This document shows positions 26,904 to 35,718 of a DNA stretch of 42,550 bases, piece after piece. The stretch is from CAZJJK01 sp964546285. GTDB taxonomy: Bacteria > Spirochaetota > Spirochaetia > Treponematales > Breznakiellaceae. Position numbers and translations under genes: made by a program. The stretch covers positions 1 to 42,550 of the forward strand of contig CAZJJK010000013.1 of NCBI GenBank assembly GCA_964546285.1, in the 5' to 3' direction. Within the stretch, counting starts at the first letter, position 1, and every line of letters begins with the position of its first letter. Under the pieces are notes generated by a model. The model did not search any database. It saw only the letters and a list, made by a program, of their open reading frames with translations, and was not told where the DNA came from.

Positions 26904-27554
26904 TTATACCGGCCAATCGCCAGCTCCGGCGCGAATAAGGCTGGCTTCATCGCCCGTGAGGTCAAGCACGGTGGATAAGCGCCTAGGCCGCTCTATCCCA
27001 TCGTCAATGATAAGATCCAAACCCTCCAAGGCTTCCAGTTCCCAACCGCCTTCAAACAATTCTTCTTCAGGTATATGAGGAAATTCCGCTTCGGCGGCGG
27101 CGTCATTTCCAGCGATCATGGTTCGTTTAGCCGTGACCGAATAGAGCGGCGATCCCAAGCCGTCCACCAGCGCCCGAGGCAAAAGATTTCCGCTGATGCG
27201 AACTCCAACTTCTCGGCGTTTAATATCCAAAGCTTTTTCCGTCCCAAGCAGGGAGCGCAGGATAAACACATAGGGACCTGGTGTCAGCCGCTTAATTAGT
27301 CTGAATCGTGTATTGTCTAAAGCGCAGACCTGCCCAATTTGCGAAATTGAGGAACAAAGCAGGGTGAAATGCCGTTCATCGCGCTCTCCCGATAAACCGC
27401 GCAAGCGTTTTATACCTTCCTTGGATGATAGCGAGCAGACCGCTAACCAACTGGTGTCGGTGGGTAGGGCCACTAAGCCGCCGCCCGCCAGGATGTCAGC
27501 CGTTTTAGCGATAACGCGCGAATCGATATTGTTTTCGTAGGTATATTCCGTCAT
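26904..27554 (-). CDS. YrdC/Sua5-domain protein, YciO type
   Basis: The protein is 216 aa with the YrdC fold pattern: ALPTDTSWLAVC near 33, KRLRGLSGERDERHFTLLC near 54 with basic residues for nucleotide binding, DNTRFRLIKRLTPGPYVFIL near 80 and REVGVRISG near 115. The HFTLLC/DN--FRL--LTPGPY-FIL arrangement is closer to YciO than to TsaC, so a role in threonylcarbamoyl-adenosine synthesis of tRNA is possible but not certain. Like the next gene downstream, it lacks a ribosome site and has TATACT 7 bases before ATG. Confidence 0.85.
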   Translation of the reverse strand: MTEYTYENNIDSRVIAKTADILAGGGLVALPTDTSWLAVCSLSSKEGIKRLRGLSGERDERHFTLLCSSISQIGQVCALDNTRFRLIKRLTPGPYVFILRSLLGTEKALDIKRREVGVRISGNLLPRALVDGLGSPLYSVTAKRTMIAGNDAAAEAEFPHIPEEELFEGGWELEALEGLDLIIDDGIERPRRLSTVLDLTGDEASLIRAGAGDWPV

Positions 27555-27561
27555 GTCTTTT

Positions 27562-27567
27562 AGTATA
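27562..27567 (-). promoter_or_regulatory. -10 box for a leaderless yciO-type transcript
   Basis: TATACT on the minus strand ends 7 bases before the ATG at 27554, with AAAAGAC between. This is the same spacing and almost the same spacer as at 26851. No ribosome-binding site is present. The -35 region is weak. Confidence 0.45.
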
Positions 27568-27634
27568 CCTGGATGGGTCGTGTCGCGGTAGACGGGGCCA
27601 CCGTGTTTCTTCGTAGCTTTTATGTCCCCTTTTG

Positions 27635-27643
27635 TGGTATATT
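27635..27643 (+). promoter_or_regulatory. Extended -10 box upstream of the 27703 gene
   Basis: TGG-TATATT forms a TGN-extended -10 element about 60 bases before the ATG. The -35 region shows no good match. A GGAGGAA ribosome site lies close to the ATG. Confidence 0.4.
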
Positions 27644-27702
27644 TAGTGACAGGCGGCCGCGAGGCGCCTATTAACGCGCCTTAGGGGCGTTATGGAGGAA
27701 TC

Positions 27703-28704
27703 ATGAGAAAAGCTGTCGCCATCCTATTTTCCGCTATTATCGTTGTACCTCTGCTTAGCCTAAGCCTTTTTTTATTCGCCGGCCGGTCTTGGGTGCTGGA
27801 CGCCGATCTCTACCAGAAAATTCTGGGGGACGAGCGCTTGTATCAGTCTTGGGAAGTGCCGGCGGCAGAAGCCGTATTAGTGATAGCCGAGGACGCGGGC
27901 GTGACCTTGGACGCCGAGGCGACAAAGATTGGGCTTAAGGCGGCTTATAGCGCTGAGGAATTAGCCGCCCTGGTAGGCGGCGCTACCAGCGACTTCCTGC
28001 GGGTTTTAGGCGAAACGAATTGGGAGTCGTCTCTTAGCGCACGCAACGTGATGTTCAAAGAGGAGTTGCTTAGCCGCGCCCACCTGTTCGCGGACGCGTA
28101 CGCTAAAGCGGTCGCTGCCGGGTCCCCTTCATCTTCCGAGGAAGCGCTTGTTTTACGGGATTTCAGCGTTCGGCCGGAAAATATGGACCTTGAACTCTGG
28201 CGCGGCGCTTTCGTGGCGTTGATAACGGAAGGTATAGACCAAGTGCCGGACCCGTTTCGTCTTTCAGTGGCGGAAGGTATGGATTTGCCCGCGTTTTTAC
28301 GGCGCGGCGGCTTGAGCGCGTTTTATAATTTCGCCATGCTCGCCGTCGCTTTTGTCGCGGTCGCTTTATGGCTGTCTTCCGGCATGATGGCGGCTTCGCT
28401 TTGGCGCGAACGTTTTATATGGCTTGGCTCCGTTCTTGGCTTTCCGGCGGCGCTGTTAATTATTTCCGGCACCGCGATGATGATAGGCGGCGGCGCGGCT
28501 GCCAAAATTTACACGGGGGCTGTTCCCGGTTTAGCCGCGGCGGCTGAAAATATCGCCGCCGTTTTAGCGCCGTTTATCTCGCGGATAGGTCAAAGTTTTC
28601 TGATTTCTGGTTTGAGCGCCGCGGGCTTAAGCGCCGCTCTCTCCTCCGCGCGTTTTTTTTGGAGAGATGACGATGACCTTGACGAGGCCGCGCTGGAAGA
28701 GTAA
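27703..28704 (+). CDS. Hypothetical membrane protein with large extracytoplasmic domain
   Basis: The 333-aa protein starts with a signal/anchor helix (residues 5-27). A mostly helical, acidic domain of about 180 residues follows, then three or four membrane helices in 205-320 and a highly acidic tail (RDDDDLDEAALEE). I do not recognise the family. It stands alone between the divergent yciO-type gene and ndk, which has its own promoter. GGAGGAA supports the start. Confidence 0.7.
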   Translation: MRKAVAILFSAIIVVPLLSLSLFLFAGRSWVLDADLYQKILGDERLYQSWEVPAAEAVLVIAEDAGVTLDAEATKIGLKAAYSAEELAALVGGATSDFLRVLGETNWESSLSARNVMFKEELLSRAHLFADAYAKAVAAGSPSSSEEALVLRDFSVRPENMDLELWRGAFVALITEGIDQVPDPFRLSVAEGMDLPAFLRRGGLSAFYNFAMLAVAFVAVALWLSSGMMAASLWRERFIWLGSVLGFPAALLIISGTAMMIGGGAAAKIYTGAVPGLAAAAENIAAVLAPFISRIGQSFLISGLSAAGLSAALSSARFFWRDDDDLDEAALEE

Positions 28705-28735
28705 TCGCTTTCGCTCTTGACTGTTGGTCTTTAGG

Positions 28736-28764
28736 CTGACAGCGCCGCTGTTTTACGCTATGAT
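28736..28764 (+). promoter_or_regulatory. ndk promoter
   Basis: CTGACA (28736-28741) and TATGAT (28759-28764) are 17 bases apart, each matching the sigma-70 box at 5 of 6 bases. Transcription would start near 28771, leaving a 45-base leader with AAGGAG 5 bases before the ndk ATG. Confidence 0.65.
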
Positions 28765-28815
28765 GCCGCTACCGAAATGGCGCCAATGATTATGGGGCGC
28801 GGCTAAGGAGCGTTT

Positions 28816-29265
28816 ATGGCCGATGAACGGTCTTTCGTTATGTTAAAACCAGGCGTTTTGCAACGCAGGATCGCCGGGGAAGTGATCAATCGGATTGAAA
28901 GGAAGGGCTATAAAATAATCGCCCTAAAAATCATGAATATCGATATGGCTCTGGCGGAGACCCATTACGCCGAGCATAAGGGGAAAGTTTTTTATGAAAA
29001 GCTGATCCAATACACGGTGTCCGGTCCGGTCGTGGCTATGGTGGTGTCAGGGGAGGAAGCTGTCGCTGGGCTTAGGCGGCTGGCCGGTCCTACCGAGCTA
29101 AAAGACGCCTCGGCTGGCACGATACGGGGCGACTACGCGTATCGGACTCGCTTAAATATCATGCACGCTTCTGACTCGGTTTCCAGCGCGGAACGTGAAA
29201 TAGCGTTGTTCTTCAAAGAGAACGAGCTTTGTCCATGGACGGATAACAATGAACAGTGGTATTAA
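28816..29265 (+). CDS. ndk: Nucleoside-diphosphate kinase
   Basis: The protein is 149 aa, normal for Ndk. It shows SFVMLKPGVLQR at the start, the phosphohistidine motif NIMHASDS with His117, GTIRGDYA before it and the C-terminal ALFFKENEL. It passes the terminal phosphate from ATP to other nucleoside diphosphates through phospho-His. The KPG/LQR details are slightly unusual (KPD is more common), but the active-site set is complete. The end overlaps the pepF start by 17 bases. Confidence 0.95.
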   Translation: MADERSFVMLKPGVLQRRIAGEVINRIERKGYKIIALKIMNIDMALAETHYAEHKGKVFYEKLIQYTVSGPVVAMVVSGEEAVAGLRRLAGPTELKDASAGTIRGDYAYRTRLNIMHASDSVSSAEREIALFFKENELCPWTDNNEQWY

Positions 29266-31132
29266 ACGCGTAATGGCCGCGGCGAGCTCTTCCTATAAAG
29301 AGAGCCACGCTTATAAGGGAGGCCGCTCTTCAGAGGAGAGTCGACCGCCGAGGTGGAACCTGGCTTCGATTTATAAGGATTTCGATTCTCCCGAGTACGC
29401 GGCTGATATAGAATTGGCGGGTGAAGGCGCCCAAAGGCTGTTGGCCTTTTTAGAACCGGCTTTTCCGGAATCCGGCCAGGCTTTAGCCGCCAGCGTCAAA
29501 AAGGCCGTTTTTCTATTGGAAGAGGCCAGCGAAATAACTGAAAATTTATTTTCTTACGCTTACGCTGTTTACACAACCGATACGCGAGCCGCCCGACCGC
29601 TGGCGGAGATAAATAAGCTAGAGACATTAAGCTTGCCTTTGGCTAAGGCTGTCGTTCTTTTCAGGGAGCGTTTAGCTGAACGGGCGGAGGCTATAGAGGG
29701 CTTAATAGCCAAGGATGGTGAAGTGGAGGGCTTGGCGTTTTTTCTACGGGAAAACGTAAGCGGCGCCGCCCATCAGATGCCGTCTGACTTGGAGGATCTC
29801 GCCAATGACCTGGGACGGTCCGGCGGCGAAGCTTGGAGCCGTTTACAGGAAGCTTTGTCATCCACCGCCGACGCTGTTTGGGACGAAGCCAGCGGCGAAA
29901 GGAAAAACGTTGTCGCTTTACGGGCTTTAGCCTATGACGCCGACCGAGCGGTCCGCGAACGCGCGTATCGCCTAGAGCTTTCCGCTTGGAAGTCTGTGGA
30001 AATACCGATGGCCGCCGCCTTGAATGGGGTAAAGGGTTGGTATCTTAGCCTAAATAAACGCCGCGCTTGGGATGGCGCCCTAGATCAATCGCTTTTTCAG
30101 TCACGAATAAGCAAAGCCGCCCTGGAAGCGTTGATAGGCGCTATAGAGGAAAGCCTGCCGCTCTTTCGCCGCTATCTAAAAGCCAAAGCTCGGCTGCTAG
30201 GCGTTGACGCTTGCGCCTTTTATGATTTGTTCGCGCCGGTCGGTTCGGCTGGTGGGACTTTTACCTATGACCAGGCCGCGGCTTTTATCGTGGAGCGTTT
30301 TAGCGCCTTTGATCCCTCTATGGGGGATTTTGCCCGCTACGCTTTTAGTTCCGGCTGGATTGACGCCGAAACGCGCGACGGTAAGGTGGGCGGCGCGTAT
30401 TGCACCGGTTTTCCGCTTAAGGGCGAATCAAGGATACTCTGCAATTTTGAGGGGTCTTTTTCGTCGCTAAGCACAATCGCGCATGAGCTTGGTCATGCTT
30501 GGCATCATGAGCTTCTTAAAGATCAGCGCGAAGCGTTGCGGCGCTATCCGATGACCTTGGCGGAAACCGCCAGCATCTTCGCTGAGACGGTGGTTTTTGA
30601 GGGCACTCTAGGCCTGGCCTCGGATGAAAGCCGCCTATCCCTAATAGAGGATAGCCTAAAAGATTCCTGTCAGGTGATTGTCGATATCCTGTCGCGGTTT
30701 TATTTTGAGCGCGCTGTTTTTTCCCGCCGGCAAGAAGCCGAGCTTCCCGCGGAGGAATTTTGCGGCTTGATGCTTGAAGCTCAACGGGCGACGTATGGCG
30801 ACGCTTTAGCCTCTGAAGCCCTTCATCCCTATATGTGGGCGGTGAAAAGCCATTATTATCGAACCGGATTGGCCTTTTATAATTTCCCTTATGCCTTTGG
30901 TCTGCTCTTCGGCTTGGGGCTTTATGATCGGGCTCGTTTAGAAGGGCCGTCTTTCGCCGCTTCATACCGCGAGCTCTTAGGTTTGACTGGCCGTGCCGAC
31001 GCGGTTTCCGTAGCTAAGACGGCTGGCTTTGATATAGAAACAGCCGCGTTTTGGAAACGGGGCTTTTCCGTGATCGCTTCCCGTGTTGATGAATTTGAGG
31101 CGCTGACGGAAAAAACAGTGGGGATTCGCTGA
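29249..31132 (+). CDS. pepF: Oligoendopeptidase F family (M3B) metallopeptidase
   Basis: The protein (627 aa) has the M3 zinc motif HELGH at 412-416 with Glu in the following MTLAETASIFAET helix as third ligand. Family landmarks include the RPPRWNLASIYKDFDSPEYAAD start, the AYDADRAVRERAYR region and the C-terminal YSHYYR-like SHYYRTGLAFYNFPYAFG segment. It cleaves short peptides in the cytosol. I keep the ATG at 29249; an ATG at 29273 is also possible, and both lie upstream of the conserved region. The gene overlaps gpsA at TGATG. Confidence 0.92.
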   Translation: MNSGIKRVMAAASSSYKESHAYKGGRSSEESRPPRWNLASIYKDFDSPEYAADIELAGEGAQRLLAFLEPAFPESGQALAASVKKAVFLLEEASEITENLFSYAYAVYTTDTRAARPLAEINKLETLSLPLAKAVVLFRERLAERAEAIEGLIAKDGEVEGLAFFLRENVSGAAHQMPSDLEDLANDLGRSGGEAWSRLQEALSSTADAVWDEASGERKNVVALRALAYDADRAVRERAYRLELSAWKSVEIPMAAALNGVKGWYLSLNKRRAWDGALDQSLFQSRISKAALEALIGAIEESLPLFRRYLKAKARLLGVDACAFYDLFAPVGSAGGTFTYDQAAAFIVERFSAFDPSMGDFARYAFSSGWIDAETRDGKVGGAYCTGFPLKGESRILCNFEGSFSSLSTIAHELGHAWHHELLKDQREALRRYPMTLAETASIFAETVVFEGTLGLASDESRLSLIEDSLKDSCQVIVDILSRFYFERAVFSRRQEAELPAEEFCGLMLEAQRATYGDALASEALHPYMWAVKSHYYRTGLAFYNFPYAFGLLFGLGLYDRARLEGPSFAASYRELLGLTGRADAVSVAKTAGFDIETAAFWKRGFSVIASRVDEFEALTEKTVGIR

Positions 31133-32202
31133 TGAGCGCTAAGGTCGGGGTGATCGGCGCCGGCGCTTGGGGCACGGCGGTGGCCAAGGTAATAGCCGAT
31201 AAGGGGAAGGCCGTTGAGCTTTGGAGTTATGAAAGCGAAACGGTAGACGATATTACGCGCCGCCATGAGAACTCACGCTATTTGCCGGGTGTGGCCCTGA
31301 GCGATACATTAAGCGCCACGACGGATATCGCCGCGGCGGCGGATAATAAGGAATTTCTCATTCTAGCCGCCCCTTCGCTCTTTCTGCTTGATACCGCGAA
31401 AAAAATTCTGCAAGTACCGTCTATACGCGAAGGTCAAACCGCCATCGCCGTAATAACGAAGGGATTTATTCCTACCCCAAAAGGTCCGCGTTTGATACTG
31501 GAAACCTTGGAAGATTATCTCCCGGGGTTTTACCGTCAAGCCCTGGTCTATATCGCCGGACCAAGCCATGCCGAAGAAGTCTCCCGAGGTAAAATCACCG
31601 GCCTTATCGCGGCTAGTGAATCGGCTAAAAATTCCATACGCTTTCGGGATTTATTAAAATCCCCCCACGTACTGGTGTTTTCCTCTTTTGATGTCGTTGG
31701 CGTCCAAGTCTGCGCTGCCGCCAAAAATGTGGTGGCGATAGCTTTTGGCATATTGGACGCGATAAAAAATCAGACCCTGTCTGGTAAGAGTGATAGTTTT
31801 TTCGGCGATGGAACGGAATCCCTGCTTCTCGCCGCCGGGCTTAATGAACTTCAGATACTTGGCCGGGCTCTCGGCGCCACCCACGCTGAAACCTTTACCT
31901 CTATTTCCGGCGTCGGCGATCTTGATGTTACCTGCCGGTCGGCCTATGGGCGGAACCGTCGCTTTGGCCGCGAGATTATTGAAAAACGCCTTTTAGACGG
32001 TTTTCGGGATATAGACGACCTTATCGCCCGTATTGGGGAACTCGGTTATCTCGCGGAAGGCGTGGTCGCCGCTAAATACGTTATGGACTTGATTGCTCAG
32101 CATAAGCTGAAAATGCCTATTTCAACCGGACTTTATCGTATATTAAACAAGGAGATAGAGCCGCTAGATTTCCTGCGGAATTTTGTGAGGGATCTTAACT
32201 AG
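31132..32202 (+). CDS. gpsA: NAD(P)-dependent glycerol-3-phosphate dehydrogenase
   Basis: The protein (356 aa) has the nucleotide-binding loop GAGAWGTAVAKV at residues 8-19, the AGPSHAEEV substrate region near 143, the catalytic Lys in CAAAKNVVAIAFG near 198 and GVGDLDVTCRSAYGRNRRFG near 261. It reduces dihydroxyacetone phosphate to sn-glycerol 3-phosphate, the head-group precursor of phospholipids. The start overlaps the pepF stop by 1 base. The gene is followed 15 bases later by ffh. Confidence 0.94.
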   Translation: MSAKVGVIGAGAWGTAVAKVIADKGKAVELWSYESETVDDITRRHENSRYLPGVALSDTLSATTDIAAAADNKEFLILAAPSLFLLDTAKKILQVPSIREGQTAIAVITKGFIPTPKGPRLILETLEDYLPGFYRQALVYIAGPSHAEEVSRGKITGLIAASESAKNSIRFRDLLKSPHVLVFSSFDVVGVQVCAAAKNVVAIAFGILDAIKNQTLSGKSDSFFGDGTESLLLAAGLNELQILGRALGATHAETFTSISGVGDLDVTCRSAYGRNRRFGREIIEKRLLDGFRDIDDLIARIGELGYLAEGVVAAKYVMDLIAQHKLKMPISTGLYRILNKEIEPLDFLRNFVRDLN

Positions 32203-32217
32203 CGCTTTAAAACGATT

Positions 32218-33567
32218 ATGCTTGAGAAACTGACTGAAAAGCTGTCGCTTGCCCTAAAAACCATAGCCGGCAAAGCATCCATTACCGAAAAAAATATAGA
32301 GGACGCGGTTCAGGCTATAAAGATGGCCTTGCTGGAAGCGGACGTCAACCTTAGGGTGGTTCGCCGCTTTGTCAATTCCACTATAGAAGAAGCCAAGGGC
32401 GAAAAGGTCCTGCGTTCGGTTGATCCCGGTCAGCAGTTTGTCAAAATTGTGCATGACAAGCTCGCCGCTTTTTTGGGTGGAGAGGATCAGGATCTTCTGT
32501 TGCGCGGGCCGGATGTTAGGACCGTAATCTTGATGCTAGGCTTACAAGGTTCCGGTAAGACCACGAGCTCCGCTAAATTGGCGCTGCGCTTAAAGAATCA
32601 AGGCCGTAAGCCCCTCCTTGTCGCTTGCGACCTTGTGCGGCCCGCGGCGGTGGAGCAGCTATCCATCCTAGCTTCCCAGCTTGATGTTCCGGTTTACAAA
32701 GAAGAGGGCGCCAAGGATCCGGCCGCTGTGGTAAAAGCCGCCCTGGATTGGGCGCGGCGCAACTCAATTGATACCGTTATTGTGGATACTACCGGCCGCC
32801 TTCAGATAGACGATACGATGATGGCGGAATTGGAGCGTGTTCGGAACGCCGCTAAGCCAGATGAGAGCTTATTAGTGGCGGATGCTATGACCGGTCAATC
32901 GGCTGTGGATATCGCTAAAACCTTTGATGAACGCATCGGCCTGACCGGCGTTATCCTTACGAAATTCGATTCCGACACCAGAGGCGGCGCCGCCTTATCG
33001 CTTAAGACCGTTACCGGAAAGGCCCTGAAATTTGTTGGCGTCGGCGAAAAAATGGAAGATTTGGAACCCTTCCATCCCGACCGTTTCGCTGGCCGAATCC
33101 TTGGCATGGGCGATGTGGTTAGCCTTGTTGAGAAAGCTCAGGCGGTGGTTGATCAGAAAGAGGCGCTGGAACTCCAGGAAAAGATGGCTAAGGAAAATCT
33201 AACGCTGGAGGATTGGTTGGATCAGCTGCGCCATCTTAAAAAAATGGGTTCGCTAAAGGCTATGCTGGAAATGATTCCCGGCATGGCTGGTCAAGTATCG
33301 GAGGATGATATTGACGCGGCCGATCTGAAAACCCAGGAAGCGATACTCTCATCCATGACACGCAAGGAAAGAGCTAATTACTTAATGATTGGCCCTTCGC
33401 GCCGGGCTCGCATCGCCCGAGGTTCTGGAACTTCGGTGGGAGAGGTGGCTCGCTTATTGAAGAAATTCGAGAAAACCCGGACCATGATGAAAAAGATGGC
33501 CAAGTACAACAAAAATCCTAAAGCCGCCGCGGCGATGATGGCGCGGATGGGCGGCGGCCCGCGATAA
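32218..33567 (+). CDS. ffh: Signal recognition particle protein Ffh (SRP54)
   Basis: The protein is 449 aa in the usual N-G-M order: helical N domain (1-85), GTPase G domain with GLQGSGKTTSSAKLA P-loop near 106, DTTGRLQIDD, and TKFDSDTRGGAALS, then the Met-rich M domain (about 325-449) with MLEMIPGM and the RIARGSGTSVGEVARLLKKF RNA-binding region. It targets nascent membrane proteins together with 4.5S RNA and FtsY. No clear ribosome site precedes the ATG at 32218, but the protein start fits the family. Confidence 0.96.
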   Translation: MLEKLTEKLSLALKTIAGKASITEKNIEDAVQAIKMALLEADVNLRVVRRFVNSTIEEAKGEKVLRSVDPGQQFVKIVHDKLAAFLGGEDQDLLLRGPDVRTVILMLGLQGSGKTTSSAKLALRLKNQGRKPLLVACDLVRPAAVEQLSILASQLDVPVYKEEGAKDPAAVVKAALDWARRNSIDTVIVDTTGRLQIDDTMMAELERVRNAAKPDESLLVADAMTGQSAVDIAKTFDERIGLTGVILTKFDSDTRGGAALSLKTVTGKALKFVGVGEKMEDLEPFHPDRFAGRILGMGDVVSLVEKAQAVVDQKEALELQEKMAKENLTLEDWLDQLRHLKKMGSLKAMLEMIPGMAGQVSEDDIDAADLKTQEAILSSMTRKERANYLMIGPSRRARIARGSGTSVGEVARLLKKFEKTRTMMKKMAKYNKNPKAAAAMMARMGGGPR

Positions 33568-33747
33568 GGCCCTCTGTTCTAGCGGAGCGGCGGGTAAAAA
33601 TGATACTGTCCCTTCTCAGCGCGTTGACTAAACCGCGATTTTCCGGTACATGTAGACTCCACGTCCGCGCGGAACGGGTTTGCCCGGGCCGCCGCGCCGA
33701 CTAAGCGACGCATCGGGCTCCCCGCGAGGGATGACAGGAGGCTATAG

Positions 33748-33996
33748 GTGAGCGTAAGGATTAGGCTCAAGAAACTCGGAACTAAAAAGCGCCCATATTA
33801 CAGAATTGTGGCGATGGATATCCGCGCACCGCGTGATGGGAAGACGATTGATGATTTAGGGGTGTATCACCCGATCGAAAAAGAGGACGCTCAGACTTCC
33901 TTTGATGCCGATAAGGTTCGTTCTTGGATAGACAAGGGCGCTACGGTCACCGATACTGTCCGTTCCATCTTGAATAAAAAGAATTTCACCCTTTAG
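33748..33996 (+). CDS. rpsP: 30S ribosomal protein S16
   Basis: The product is 82 aa with the S16 start SVRIRLKKLGTKKRPYYRIVAMDIRAPRDGK and DDLGVYHP, then the WIDKGATVTDTVRSIL region. The start is GTG at 33748 with a perfect AGGAGG 6 bases upstream, suggesting strong translation. A 180-base spacer separates it from ffh, so it may have its own promoter; a TTGACT at 33624-33629 is a candidate -35 box, but the matching -10 is poor. Confidence 0.96.
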   Translation: MSVRIRLKKLGTKKRPYYRIVAMDIRAPRDGKTIDDLGVYHPIEKEDAQTSFDADKVRSWIDKGATVTDTVRSILNKKNFTL

Positions 33997-34096
33997 CGCC
34001 CAATTTTTTGGTAAGTAGCGATCATTTCGCGCGGCGCCTTGGCAATTAATTGTGATAAAGGCCACAGGCGTCCGTTACGCGCTCAAGGAGTGACAC

Positions 34097-34330
34097 ATGG
34101 AAAAGGATCTTATTGAATATATCGCCAAGGCTCTAGTGGATGATCCATCAGCCGTTTCCGTTAGCGTTGTTGAAGGTGAAAAATCCACGATATTGGAATT
34201 GCGCGTTTCTCAGGACGATATTGGCAAGGTGATCGGTAAACACGGCAGGATCGCCAAGGCGATACGGACTGTGCTTTCAGCCGCCTCGGTTAAGTCCGGC
34301 AAGCGCTCGGTGCTTGAGATTTTAGACTGA
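34097..34330 (+). CDS. khpA: KH-domain RNA-binding protein (KhpA/YlqC)
   Basis: The 77-aa protein is a single KH domain of the KhpA type: EYIAKALVDDPSAVSV at the start, then the GKHG loop in DIGKVIGKHGRIAKAIRTVLSAAS. KhpA binds RNA, often with KhpB/Jag. The place between rpsP and rimM is the usual one. AAGGAG precedes the ATG by 7 bases. Confidence 0.93.
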   Translation: MEKDLIEYIAKALVDDPSAVSVSVVEGEKSTILELRVSQDDIGKVIGKHGRIAKAIRTVLSAASVKSGKRSVLEILD

Positions 34331-34345
34331 TACCCCTGTTTCATC

Positions 34346-34846
34346 ATGGACAGCTTTGTGGCCGCCCGTATCGGCGCGCCGTTCGGCCTTAAAGGACAAC
34401 TTAAGGCCGCTAGCCTTTCCGGCGAAACCGAACACCTAAAAACGCTTGACAGGGTGTTTTTGCGGAAAGATGGCCAGACTCGGTCTTATGATATAGAAGC
34501 CGCCGAGGACGTTTTTGGCGGCCTTTTAATTAAATTCCGAGGGATTGATACGCCGGAACAGGCGGGATCTCTGCGGGGCGCCGAGTTTCTGGTGGAGCGT
34601 TCTCAAGCCGCCGTTTTAACTGAAGACGAATACTATATCGCTGATTTACGCGGGCTTGATGTCGTTCTAAACGGTCAAGCTATCGGCGTAGTAAACGATG
34701 TGATTGATGGCGGCGGCGGCCAACTGGTAGAGCTTTGTCTTTTAAACGGCGATACAAGATTGGTTCCCTTTAGAAACGAATTCTTCGGTGAGATCGATCT
34801 AGCCGGAAAAAAAGCGACGCTCCTTGTGGATTGGATACTGGAATGA
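34346..34846 (+). CDS. rimM: 16S rRNA processing protein RimM
   Basis: The protein is 166 aa with the N-terminal RimM domain (ARIGAPFGLKGQLKAASLSG, then VFGGLLIKFRGIDTPEQAGSLRGAEFLV) and the C-terminal PRC-barrel (YYIADLRGLDVVLNGQAIGVVNDVIDGGGGQLVEL, VPFRNEFFGEID). It helps mature the 30S head around S19. It overlaps trmD by 4 bases. No good ribosome site precedes the ATG, so it may depend on coupling with khpA. Confidence 0.93.
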   Translation: MDSFVAARIGAPFGLKGQLKAASLSGETEHLKTLDRVFLRKDGQTRSYDIEAAEDVFGGLLIKFRGIDTPEQAGSLRGAEFLVERSQAAVLTEDEYYIADLRGLDVVLNGQAIGVVNDVIDGGGGQLVELCLLNGDTRLVPFRNEFFGEIDLAGKKATLLVDWILE

Positions 34847-35718
34847 CCTTCACTGTTCTAAGCCTCTTTCCTAAGATAATAAACGCGTATTTCGCGGATT
34901 CTATCATGGCCAAGGCTGTTGACAAGGGGCTTATCGCTTTCCGCGCTATCGATATTCGTGATTACGCCTTGGACAAGCATCGTAAATGTGATGACTCGCC
35001 CTATGGCGGCGGCGCTGGTATGTTGATGCTTGGCGAGCCGTTGGGCCGGGCGCTTGAAGCTGTTGGCGTTGACGCGCGTCATGATAGGACTTCTCAGGGG
35101 CTGGGGCGGGAGTCCGTTCCGGGGCGTCCCGATGGGGCTTTGTTGGAGATGGCGCGACCTGAGGAACCCAGCCAGAGCGCGGCCTTGAAATGTAAAGCGC
35201 GCGCGATCTACCTAAGCCCTTCCGGCCGCCCCTTTACGCAGAAGCTCGCCGCTGATTTGGCGCGTGAGGATGAGCTGATTTTGGTTTGCGGACGCTATGA
35301 AGGCGTCGATCAGCGCATTATCGATCTTTATATCGATGATGAGATATCCATTGGCGATTATGTGTTGTCCTCCGGCGAAGTGGCGGCTTTGGTCCTTATC
35401 GATTCAGTCTATCGTTTAGTGGACGGGGTTATCGCCTCGGAATCGCTGTGGGAAGAGAGCTTTAACGACGGTTTACTGGAGTATCCCCAGTATACACGGC
35501 CCGAAGTTTATGCTAATCTGCGGGTCCCGGAGATTTTACTTTCCGGACACCATGAACAGATACGGCGCTGGCGGCTCCGTGAACGGGTAAAAAAAACCCT
35601 CGCGGTTCGGCCCGAGCTAATTCGGCGGGGCTTGGAGCGGGGTATTTTTAACGCCGAAATAATTGAGCTTATCAAAGAAGCGGAACGCGAGAACGCGTCT
35701 CCGGGGAGTGGAGCATGA
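34843..35718 (+). CDS. trmD: tRNA (guanine-37-N1)-methyltransferase TrmD with an internal insertion
   Basis: The 291-aa protein contains all TrmD landmarks: FTVLSLFPKIINAYFADSIM, DDSPYGGGAGMLM, LVCGRYEGVDQR (knot), SIGDYVLSSGEVAALVLIDSVYRL and SGHHEQIRRWR. It makes m1G37 in tRNAs to keep the reading frame. The usual length is about 240-255; here about 40 extra residues (about 75-113) lie between GEPLGRALEAV and KARAIYLSPSGR, in a surface segment before the knot. I use the ATG at 34843, which overlaps the rimM stop (ATGA), rather than the TTG at 34831. The gene overlaps rplS by 4 bases. Confidence 0.94.
   Translation: MTFTVLSLFPKIINAYFADSIMAKAVDKGLIAFRAIDIRDYALDKHRKCDDSPYGGGAGMLMLGEPLGRALEAVGVDARHDRTSQGLGRESVPGRPDGALLEMARPEEPSQSAALKCKARAIYLSPSGRPFTQKLAADLAREDELILVCGRYEGVDQRIIDLYIDDEISIGDYVLSSGEVAALVLIDSVYRLVDGVIASESLWEESFNDGLLEYPQYTRPEVYANLRVPEILLSGHHEQIRRWRLRERVKKTLAVRPELIRRGLERGIFNAEIIELIKEAERENASPGSGA

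Noticed and set aside
33624..33652. rpsP promoter (TTGACT, 17 bases, TACATG)
   Set aside because: The -10 box matches only three of six positions; mentioned under rpsP but not listed as a feature.
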